Shown here: piece by piece, positions 24,801 through 36,800 of the stretch
How the letters are laid out: each line of letters opens with the position of its first letter
Numbering within the stretch: position 1 is the stretch's first letter
Assembly: GCA_030789695.1 (NCBI GenBank)
Contig: CM061142.1
Coordinates: forward strand, 157,762,714-157,826,713
Source of the DNA: Scilla litardierei
Lineage: Eukaryota; Streptophyta; Magnoliopsida; Asparagales; Asparagaceae
Length of the DNA: 64,000 bases
Reading direction: 5' to 3'
The notes under the pieces: model-generated
What the model was told of the DNA's origin: nothing
Database searches by the model: none
What the model saw: only the letters and a program-made list of their open reading frames with translations
Position numbers and translations under genes: made by a program

Positions 24801-27800
24801 GAGGAATTCTCTTCGATCTCGAACTCGTCTTCTTATCTATTTACACGTTCTCTTCTTCTATTTAAACTTTTGGAGTTTATCTCATGCAAAAATTGTTCTT
24901 CATCCTCCAAATTTTTCTGAGCAATTGGATTGGATTGGATTTTTGGGTTTTGATCTTTTGGATTTCTTCGATTTGGCTTCGACGGTGCACTGTAGACCCT
25001 ATTTACTCTAACCTTCGATTATTTCTCTTCATGCATTTTATTTGCCAAGGATTATATATTTCCGGTGTTTTTGTGCATGGAGATGATGATTCATTTAATA
25101 TAGAAGGGATTTTTTTCCCTCTTGATAAACTATGGCATCTTACAAGCAAGACGGTAACTTACGCCGCCACTCTAAACTACCGATTTGAGGTTTTGGGATT
25201 TTTAGGGTTGGCCATCGGGATTTTCCCTCTTCAGAGGGATTCGGCTGTGTTCCTTTTTGCTGCTCGATGGTGCTTTTGCGTCTGTTTTCAGCCCTGTCGG
25301 CTATCGTTTTCTGCAGTTGTGTTCGGTTGTTTTCCTGGAAGTTGTTCTTCCCTGGTTGTGCTTTGTTCGGTTGAGTTTGTTTTTGCCCTGTTGTGTGCAG
25401 TTGTGCACTGTTGCGTTCGGCTGATTTCTTTTTCTGTTCTTTTTCTGTTAATATGTCTGCGCTCTTCTCCTGGGTGTACAATATACTATTTGATAATTAA
25501 TTGTGGGCTTTTGGTCAATATTTTTACTATAGCACATGGGACAGATTTGTAGGATTTTGATGAGGTTAATTACTGCCCTATTTTCAGAGTTTTGAGGAAT
25601 TTCCCTCAAGCTGGTAAACCCTAGAAATTATACCTGGATGCCAATTAGATATAAATCTGATCCTATGGAAGTTTTATTCTTTTCAAAATGATCTATTTTC
25701 AGTTTTAATTGTTTCAACGAATTGATTGATTTGAGAATGTCTTGCAGTGTATTGTATATGTTTTTCTAATATAGAAATTGATTTATACAATTGTTGTAGT
25801 TAGAAGATAAAAACCTTGTAATTAGACTTGTGCAAATAAGGTTATTGTTTGTGGAATATTGATACATTGGACATATTGTTATAGACACTACAGTTTTGTG
25901 TACAATTCTTTTTACATAGTTTGGTAAGTGCATAACTAGAGGAACTGAAATAGAAATTGAAATAAATAAAATGACACATGGGGTTTTTGGGAACTCATAA
26001 TTAAAGATAAGAAGAGGCAGAGACCACGCTCATTGACTGATTTGTACCGATTTGACTGGGTCCCCTGTCGACTTCTTTGGACCATTGAATTAAGGCACAT
26101 GCGAGCTTGTCTGTGGACCAGAGTGGTTCTTCAGTTCGCTCTTTCCCTTTACATTGTGAGTAAAAGTTAATAATAAAATGTTCAGGTAGACATAGATTAT
26201 TGTTTAGTTGTAATTGTCCTGCTAGGCTTAGGGTTGCATGTAAAAGTTATAATTGTTTGTTTATTATAATTAGCCTATACTTTATTATCTCTTTTAAATG
26301 TTTTTTAAACAGCGAACCAGTTTACGAGGAGGCTCCAGTATTCGAGGAGTCAAGAGTTTCCAATAGAGCGTGCTGATTTTTGAAACCAGCTTAGTAAGGA
26401 GAGTGCTATTAACATTTTTAGCTTGTTTTCTTTCATAGTCGAAATGAGACACTAGTTTTGTTCAGTATATGCTTCCTCTTGAAGGATGAATAAAGATTAT
26501 TCGCTTTATAAAATTTTCTGTTTCGTAATGTTTCTACTGGTATTTCAGGACCTGTATAAATAATGAAAAAAGTAACGACACCCGGACATGGTGCGTTACA
26601 TCGACGTTGCCGCATATTAAGCTTCTTCCGAGTGAAGATATACTTCAAACTCTTATAATCTGCAAATACATTCACATGCTCCCCTAACAAGAAATGCCTC
26701 CAAATCTTCAATGCAAAAATAACTGCTGTCAATTCCAAGTCATGAGTAGGATAGTTTTTCTGGTTCTTAGCTGCCTGGATGCATAAGCTATGACTTTGTC
26801 GTGTTGATGTAGTACACATCCAAGTTCTCTACCCGATGCATCACAAAATACCTCAAATCCTCCCATTCGATCAGGAATAACCAAGATTGGTGCGGAGGTC
26901 GATCTCTTCTTCAGCTCCTGAAAAGCTTCATCACATGCCTTAGACCAAATGAACACCACATCCTTCCTCATTAAGCGTGTTATAGGCTCTGTGATCTTCG
27001 AAAATCCTTAATGAATCTTTTATAATAAGTAGCCAATCCCAAGAAACTGTGAATCTCTGTCACTGACTGCGAAACATGCTAGTTCTAAACAGCTGCTACA
27101 TTCTCAGGATCTACAAAGATTCCCTCTCCAGACACCACATGACCTAAGTAAGCCACCTTGTTTAGCTAGGATTCACATTTGCTAAGTTTGGCGAACAGCT
27201 GATGTCGTTTCAGAATTTCCAGGACCTTCGTCAATTGTCCAGCATGATCATGGGCGTCCTTCGAATATATCAGAATATCATCGCGGAAACGGATTTGCTT
27301 CCGCTGATGAATTCAAACTTTGGTTGATCGGGCATCTCGAACACTACCATCCTTTGACAGCATTCAATGTAGCGTGAAATATTTCCAACCAATCCATCAC
27401 AAAGACATCTTCAAAACTTGGCATCTCCATCACCATGAAATCCACGAACTCTTCCACAAATCACCACAGTGCATTGAAGATACACACTGAGGGTCCTTAG
27501 CACACCACTACCCATGTTAACATTTCAACAAGAAGCCAAGGGTTCGACGGGAATATAATGGGTGCTAGCGAATCGGGTGGCAAAGAAGCAATGTGAGACT
27601 CCTGATGGTCGTCGATAACTAGTACAACACTTAAGGTCAAAGATACTAAAAGTAATGAGGTCGTTTCAACTAAATACTTAAATCTATGAGAGATGCCTCT
27701 GATGGTCATCGGTGAAGGGAAAGTGATCAAAGGGCGGAACACGATCCCCTAGTTGGAGACCTAGGAGTTCAAAGGAGTAGTGGAAGGAACCTTTGCATGC

Positions 27801-30800
27801 ACGTATCATACAAGTGAAAGCTCGAGACATCATGTATTCATGAGATCAATATGAATATATTATATGATACATCCTACTCTTCCTACACTGTTCATGAGGT
27901 GGTTAGCTCGGACTTGCATGGGCCACCACAAAACCATGTCTTGCCCCGCTCCCCGGTGCATGCTTGTGTTTCATGTGATACATGTTCTGCTAGTTACTAA
28001 TGAAAACAATATGCTGCGAGCAGAGATTTACCAATATACTCATATAGAATCTGATTAAAATTTACATGAAACTGTAAATACTTATAATTTTAAAGTCAGT
28101 GTTCTACAGCTCCTATGGCAGAATCTGTCCTTAAATATGACGGTCTCCTCCGACTCTGCCCCCACACCTAGTGGTGCAACACAAAGATGAAGAACCACCA
28201 CGTAAATCACAGTAATTCTAGAACTTTAGAATTAAACATGTGAGCATGAGCAAATCTACCTAAAAAGCAAGAACTGGGAACAGATAACAAATTAATTAAT
28301 ACTATTTTATCAGGCAGGCACTGGAATTTAAGACATACTACTTAGTTGATAATTTAAAACGATACTAATATGGTCCTATCAATTTATGTCAAACTTAGGC
28401 TGTGAATCATATTTGGAGAGTTCAGTAAGCAACCAAGGAGTCCACCTCAGTACCACAGAGGGCGCTTACCCCGGCCAGGCCAAAATTAGGAACAATACGT
28501 GCCAAGCCTAAATTAGGAACAATATGGGCCATGAGTCCAAAGAGTAACAGTGTGGAACTCATTACTTAAGTCCAGCAGTACATTAGGGATCCATCGGATT
28601 CATGATGTAACCCGATCGGAATACCTGATGCAGTCAATGTCAATAGGAGCATGGATCCAGTCGCTCTCGCACTCTCACTAACATGATTTACCCTAAAACC
28701 TAGTAAGTCTGAAGTGCCAAATAAGTCAATGTACATCTCTCATTGTCTTGGTGATTCTAATTTGGAACTATTTACTTATTTAAAACAAGTTTTAAGAAAT
28801 AAATCTTTTGATTAGGCTTAAGGTCACATTGAAACTAGTTCATATATCGATGCGCTATGTCAATTCAGTTCCAGTCATGTTTTCAAGATTTTATTTCATC
28901 AAGCGTGTTTCAATAGGACAATAACAATATATCTCAATAACATTTCAATTCCTTTTGGTTTTCATAGCACACTCAACATATCAATTATTTTCAATGTTAT
29001 GGAAAACTGTGCAGAATATACTATGATTTCCTAGGGAACATATAGCATTTAGTAATGAAAACAATGAAACATTTAGCATGCCATAGACATTCACTAATTT
29101 AAACATAAAACATGTGGCATACATGAGTCATATTATTTTAAACATGTATAGCATATGTATGGCAGACAGCGGACAAAAAATACTGTAAACATGCTAGAAA
29201 GCCTAGAACTAAAATATAAATAGTAAATTCGAGCTGACCTGCATGACGATGTAGCGAGTGCCGCATTTTAAAAATATAAGGGGATGGACAATAGGAAGAG
29301 GGATAACGGTAGTGATCTCAAATAATTCTCATCATCGATCACTTTCGGGACTTAACCTTCCTTCATGTAGTAATTTTTATGATACCGTAATTGATAAACC
29401 ATGATCCTTCAAGCAGTGGCCTGGTGTATGATCCAACGGGTAATGAATCCTATAATTTCAATGGCCTTTAGTGGCCAAACCCTCATTTACAATCATCAGA
29501 TAATTCAAAGCCAACTCCGACATATAGGGCAAAGCCCCGGGGTTTCCATACCATTCTACGGCCTCCACCAAGCCTTGACTCTAGCCAACACATCATCTAC
29601 AACAATTATCCAAAAATGGACAGTGTCGAAAATTCTCAAAACAGTCATGGCCGTGGAGAATCCCCATCGATCAATCACGGGCTAGGGCATGGTGCCCACA
29701 TTCAGTCACGATTAGGTCAAAGGAAGGCACGACAAGGTCCAAAGAGGCCCACAAGTCACGGCAAGCCTGTAAAGCCTAGGACAATCGCGACAGAGGTCCA
29801 GGAAGGCCAAGCAAAGAGTTAGTGAGCCCACAAGTCACAACAAAGGCTTTAGAGCCTAAGACAGTCACGACAAAGGCATATGAAGGCCAGGCAGAGAGTT
29901 AGGGAGCCCACAGGTCACGACAAAGGCTTTAGAGCCGAAGACAGGTCACGACTAAGGCGGACTGTTATAGCAAAGAAGCGAGATATTCACGATAAAGACA
30001 AAGGTTGGCAACGAGGGTCGTCGCCACGCCCCAAAGCTCAGAAACTTATCATTGTAGTAAAGGAAAATAAATCACAAATTTAAAACCAAAAATTAAAGAA
30101 TTAAAGTGATTTACCAAAAATTGACTATTGTCGGAAGATTTCGAGGGGAAACCCCAGCTCCAATTTAAGATCTGTACCTAGTTTCAAGAGAAAACCCCCA
30201 AAAATCCTTGGAAAATCATTTTCACCTGAAAACCCAAAACCATCAGCTCAACCGAGCTTACATAGAGGAAGAGGAGGACATGTGGTAGGTGAAGAGGGCA
30301 GAGGGGGGCTGTGGATTGACCACGAAGTCGATCGACATCGGATCGCAACGAAATCACACGATTTAAGTTTGTGGTGGGATTGTGAGGAGAGGATGCGTGC
30401 CTCATAAGGTGAAGGGAGGAGATGGGGCTTCGGGGGTCCCTTTTGGCCGAAGGAAATGAAGGCGGAAAGAGAGAACAAAAGTGTCGTTCGTCGCCGCCTC
30501 AAGATGATCGAGAGGGATCGAGAGAACAAGCGCGAAGGAGGGTGTGACACGTGCTTCGCACGTGGCTGAGTGTTAGTGGGGGAGCGGTTTTGGGCCGCAG
30601 TTAGGCTGGGCTACGGGAAAAGTAAAAGTAAAAGTAAAAGTAGAAGAAAAGAGAGAGAAGCAGATAGTTTGGGCCGGGCTTCTTGTAAAATTTTGGTCTT
30701 TTACATTATGCTCTTGATTAGCTTGAATTTTCCCTTGTTATTCTTCATTCGGCCATGTTACTGTAACATGTCAATATGTTAAATATCTTCAGTTGTGTTA

Positions 30801-33800
30801 TGGTAGAAATTTATGTTCACAAATTTTATTGTAGCAAATCCCAAGTTTAGAAGTTCTTGTAGAATATTTGTATGCTTAATTGTCGTACTATAGCAAAAAC
30901 AGTAGTAATCTCCTTGGCATTATAGCATGCTCTTGGATCTGTGGTATGTATTTTTTTGTGGCATTGTATTTACCGCATGTCCTTGGAATTGACTGTAGCC
31001 AGTTAATTTATATTGTAGCACTGTAGTCTTCCTTTTGTTGGCATTATTCTTGGCTCTGTAGTATGGTTCTTTTGGCACTATAGATGTCTCATATTTTTCT
31101 CATATTTTTTTTGTGGCATTGTATTTACCGCATGTCCTTGGAATTGACTGTAGCCAGTTAATTTATATTGTAGCATTGTAGTCTTCCTTTTGTTGGCATT
31201 ATTCTTGGCTCTGTAGTATGGTTCTTTTGGCACTATAGATGTCTCATATTTTTCTCATATTTTTTTTGTGGCATTGTATTTACCGCATGTCCTTGGAATT
31301 GACTGTAGCCTGTTAATTTATATTGTAGCGCTGTAGTCTTCCTTTTGTTGGCATTATTCTTGGCTCTATAGTATGGTTCTTTTGGCACTATAAATGTCTC
31401 ATGCTTTGGAATCACTGTAGCCTGTAAAAATGAGATTGTAACGTGTATATTTCTCATCTGTTGGATCGTACCTCGCATATTTGGCTCGGCTTATGGCATA
31501 ATGATTTGGCATGCACCATGTTTCAGACTTGATGATAAATTGACTCGAAAATCATGTCCACTGTATGCATATTTTCCAGGCTAAATATAAAAGCAATTAA
31601 TTGATAGGTAGTATTAGAAAGTGAAAAGATTTAACTAGATTTACACGCCTCTTAGTTAAGAGAAAATGAGTATTGATGTTAAACTATTTTGGAAATGACG
31701 GAACGAAACAAATTTGAATGACATGTTTATGATAGGATTCTTCTCGGTTTTTATGGATAAAAATATGATTTTTGGTATTAAAAAGAAGGGATTTTTAGTG
31801 AAAAGATGAGATTTTAGGGGTAGAAAGTGAGATTTGAGGGAAAAGACTAGATTTTTATTGATAATAAACTGAAATTAAAAAAGTATACAAAGATAAATTG
31901 AGTTCTTTCGGGAGGAACTCGCACTCCCAAGCCGCCGATTCGAGAGGGTCCGCGCTCGCCAACAAAGAGAGCATTTCTCGGCCTCTAAGTTTCTTATACC
32001 TCCCCTCTCTAACCCTCCTAGACCATATAAATACTAATCAGAATTTAATAAAATTAAGACTACCACTAAACACTAAAAAATACGAAAATGTTCCTAAAAC
32101 TAAAAATTACGAAAACGTTCATGAAAACTGAAAATTCCAGGCTCATCATTACACCGCTCGCGAAGAACCACCTTTTCCCCAAGGTGGTGTCATGAAAACC
32201 ATAGGCATGCTACTCCAACTGGGGGGTGCTCGTCTCCCCCGGCTGCTCAACCAAATCATCCTCCTCGTTCACCAACAATAACGGAAGTGTGTGGTCGCGA
32301 CATTGATGTCCCAAAGTGAATTTCTCATCACAATGGAAGCACAATTCCTTAGCCTGCTTGTCACGCATCTCAGCATCCGTCTTCTTCTTGAGTTGTCCCA
32401 CTGGTAGAGGCTCGCTGCTCTGTCCCTTATGCCGCCTTCTGTCCATCAGTCGGTACCTGGCTGCGAGAAGTCGATCCGCTCCAAACCCCCGGACCTCTGC
32501 TCCTTTGTAAGACGATCATATACCATCTGAGCCAAGTCCATCGTCTCCATCAGTCCCATGGCCTCTGTATGCTGAGTTCTGCACGGATGTTCGCCTTGAG
32601 AGTCTGAGACCCTTCATGAAGCTTCCCTCTAAAGTCTCCTCCAGTAATTCCTCACCTGTATCGAGAGTGCCTCAAACTTCTACATGTACTCCCGGACGGT
32701 CTCATCCTGTCTGAGTGCTAATAGCTAACTCTTGTAAATTCTCGCCAAATGGTATCTCTAAACATGTCCACCAAGCAATCCTTGAGCTCCTCCCATGAAC
32801 GGAAACAACGTCATAGTTTCCTTCACTGGTACCAAGAAAGCACATTCCCTTCAAAACATATGCCAACCGCCTCTTAATTTTACGTCTCAGTCAGGCGTGT
32901 CACCGCAAAGAACCTCACGGCTCGGTAGATCCAACCATAATGATCACCATCCCTCAAACAGCGACATCGTCAACTTCATTACCATGTCGTCTATCCCAAG
33001 TCTCTCCTAGCCTGCTCACCCTCCTGCATGTTTATATTAAGGGGGATTATAATTGTCACATTGGATATCCATACGTCGCCCATAACCCCTCAACGGGCCG
33101 CCGCTGATGTATCCAATGTCGCCTCAGTCATTCTCATCCCAAACGTAGTCATCAACATCCTCCTCAAAGCATGGATCCTCGTTATAATCATCCCAAAACT
33201 CCTCGTAGGCCGGAAGTACCCGGCGTCGTCGCTTCTCTGCTGCAAACCGAGGCTCACGAAGCCCCTAGAGGTCTTCCACGTCATCCTCGGGATCCTGAAT
33301 CAGCCCAAAATCATCGTCAGGGTCTCGACGGGTCGCCAGGAAGCCGCGAGGCCCCTGGCGGCAAGGCTCGGGAGGCCTCTAGCTGGGCACCAGGATATAG
33401 TACGGGCCATGGCTGCCTTGCAGAAGTCTGGCAGGGCCCTGACGGCCCTGCAGAGGGTCGACAAGGCCCTGCCAAGGATTGGCACGGCCCTGGCGGCCTT
33501 ACAGAAGTCCGGCAAAGCCCAGGCAGGTCAGCAAGGATTGGCAGGGCCACGACGGCCCTTCCAACATCGACAGGGCCCCAGCGGCCCTTCCAAAGATCGA
33601 CAGGGACCCAGTGGCCCTTCAGGACAGCGACAAGGCCCTGGCAATCCTGTCGAGATGGGTGTGATTGCTCGCTGTCTCCCTCCTTGTCACTCGCTACTTC
33701 CTCAAAGTATTGGTCCACATCGAAGAAAAATCCTTCAAAATATTCAACTTTTCCATTCTCTTTCGCCAAGGACTTTGCCTTTTGCCCTAAATTTGATTTT

Positions 33801-36800
33801 TCGTCCAACTCTGCGTTCTTCGTCGCTTTCAGATTCGAAAGTTGTGTTCGGGTTTACATGAAAGCTTCCAACTTCGCCTTCATCCTTGCCTCCGAAGTCC
33901 TCACCTCTGATCTGAAATACGTGAAGCCTTCTTCCATCAATTTTTTCAGATCCGCCACTTCGCCATCGAGCTTCTCCTACAAAAGTTTCACTTTTTTCTT
34001 TGCTTCCGCCGCCGCCATGAATCGTAGTGCTCTGATACCACATGATATGATTTTTCTAATATTTTGATGGATAAAATAGATTTTTTGGTAGAATGAAAGG
34101 ATATTAGTGAAAAGATTTGATTTTTAGGGCTAGAAAGTGGGATTTGGGGGGAAAGACTGGATTTTTATTGATAATAAACTGAAATACAAAGAAATACAAA
34201 GATAAATGGAGTTCTTTCGAGAGGAATTTGCTCTCCCAAGCCGCCAATTCAAGAGTGGCCATGCTCTCCAAAAAAAGAGGGAATTTCTCGACCATTAACA
34301 AGTTTCTTCTTAAGATTCAACCTCCCCTCTCTAATCCCCCTAGACACATATACTATTAGAAAATAATAAAATTACAGAAATATTCCTAAACACTGAAAAT
34401 TACGAAAATACCACTGAAAACTACGAAAATGCCCCTGAAAACTGAAGATCTGCGGCCTCATCAGTTTATTGATCCCAAGGTTAGAGGTCTTGGTTTCGGT
34501 TTTGGTTTCGATCTTTCCGGAAATTTTAGGTTTCGGTCAGTTTTGCTCGTTTTGGAGGTATCAAAGTTTCGTTTCATTTTGGTTCATATTTTTTTGTAAT
34601 ATTAGTTAATATTGGTTAAGAAAATTTTTTAATGCAAATATAAAAAAATTGTAGGGTAAAATACGAAAAAATGAAAATCCACCGACCCAAACCCCACCAA
34701 ATGCTGCTAGTCACATGGCACATTCGGCTAAACATTCCATTTAATTACGAGTTTGTCATTTCCATTGATGAAGTTCGCAAAAGGAAATGGCAAACTCGTA
34801 ATTAAACATAATATCTTTAACTAAATATGTAATGAGACTAATTCATAAAAGGGAATAGCAAACTTGTAAATAAATGTAATATCTTCAACAAAATGTGTAA
34901 TGCAACTTGCAGCACCCTACCAACCACCAATAACTCATTTACTTCTCAAAAATCATCCCCTCATTTTTTCACCGCTCGAAAACCTGTCGCCGTCAACGTA
35001 GGGCCGAGTTTGGCGGCATCAGTCGTTATTGCTTTAGACGCCAACTTCTCCGACTTCTTTAACTTCACTTGAGGTTTGTCGTCAACTTCAGCGTATATTT
35101 CTTAGTAAATGTAAATTTTGAGAGTTGATCGGTTAGAAAATTTAATTGAAAATTTATGTAAAAAATTAAACACTCATATGTGATTCTTTTACTGAAGCCA
35201 ATGATAAAAGCTCACCAATTTCAAGAATAAATCTGAATATGAAAATCAAGATGATTTAAAATCAAGATGAGTTTTTTTGCTTTTAAATTTTCGTTTGGGT
35301 TATGCTTTGCTTGGAATGCTTGCACTAAATTTATAGAAATTAGAATCTATACTACCTCACCTGATCACTTGTTTCTTGAACTTTACTTTTTTATCATCAC
35401 ATGTTATGTTTTTTGCTTTTTCTCTTTATCCACTTTCTCCTATACCGAGAAAAAAATCGCAATTTCGTATCGGTTCCCTTTCAGTCGAAACCTTCGTCAT
35501 TGATTGATATGTAACTAAACGAGCGAAATTATAAATGGAAATAGAATGTTCTATGAAATGATCGCGCAACATCGTTACAAATTGGTTAAAATACAGACAA
35601 GTGAAACAAATGATATATTGTACCTGACAGGAATCTTATCGACCTAAGTTAGCCCACTAACTGAAGCCTAAACTTTGTTTTGATGATGTCAAACAAGTTA
35701 TACAGGTCTACTGTGTCCATCTAGTAAGTTTCAGGTCAATCGGATGTCAATCAGCATAAATACGTGCTAAAACAAGGTTAGCATGGTCGTGTGTGTCAGC
35801 CGCACGGTCGTGCATATCTGAATAAGTAGTGTACACAAAGGGCCAAAGCAAAATGGCCGTGCGAGAGCTGACACAACCGTGTCTAAAATAAACGGTAACT
35901 TCAAAGTTTTCATACAGACTTACACACGTCCGTGCAAGAGCTGACACGGCCGTGTCTAAAGTAATCAAAAACTTTGAGATTTTCCTGCATGCCCTGACAC
36001 GGCCGTGTCAAGTGCGGAGTGCCACACAGCAGTGTCAAAATCAAAACAGTAACTTCTGAAATTCTATACATGGCCAACACGGCCGTGCAGAATTGCCACA
36101 CAACCGTGCCACAACTACAATATTGAAGATAAGGCTAGAGTTCAAACAACATGCCCGTGCCGAATTGGCACATGGCCGTGTCGAGTTGCAGAGTTCATAT
36201 TAAACCCTAATTTGACCAGTTTGATCAGTCAAATGACCAGATTTGACTTCAATCAATTTGGAGGAGTTTGTAATCTATTTAAAGATCAATTTGAAGATGA
36301 GTTTCAAAAATAAATGAGATCTATTATATAGATAAAAATTGGATTGAAGATTTGAAAGAGGATCAAAAGTTCAAGAGTTCTAAATTGAAGAAAACTCCTC
36401 ATCTCCTATAATAGTGAGAGCCATCCCTTGGAGAAAATTCATTGAAGCATCTAGCAAAAAGATTTCCAGATTTCTTCATCCTTGCTAGCCGGCCTTCAAT
36501 CACCATCATCCAACCTTCAAATGCACGAGAAGAAGAACGGAGATTTGAAGACGTGGATCTGAAAGGCGAGATCTTTCTCTACAAGAGTCAGAATTAAGCA
36601 AGGTTTGCGCCTACGCGTTTGTTGAGAGACGATCTATACCACGGTGACGTCTTTCTGTTTTTGTTTTGGTATTAGATCATATTTGTGAATAGCTTTATTC
36701 AGAAGCTATCTTTGTGCTTAAACTTTGAAACAATAACTTGTACAGTGTGATCACTACCCGGAAGTGTGATCGGTTTGTTTTTCTATTTTTGGTTATAAAA

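Noticed and set aside
24884..25552. 222-codon + strand open frame, hydrophobic
   Set aside because: Lies wholly in the solo LTR 24566-26600; the matching region of the sister LTR (40725-43040) does not keep it open and no domain is seen.
33028..34067. Two long overlapping + strand open frames (277 and 298 codons)
   Set aside because: They run antisense to gag of the element 31730-34463. The 30-bp repeat keeps several frames open at once; no known domain.
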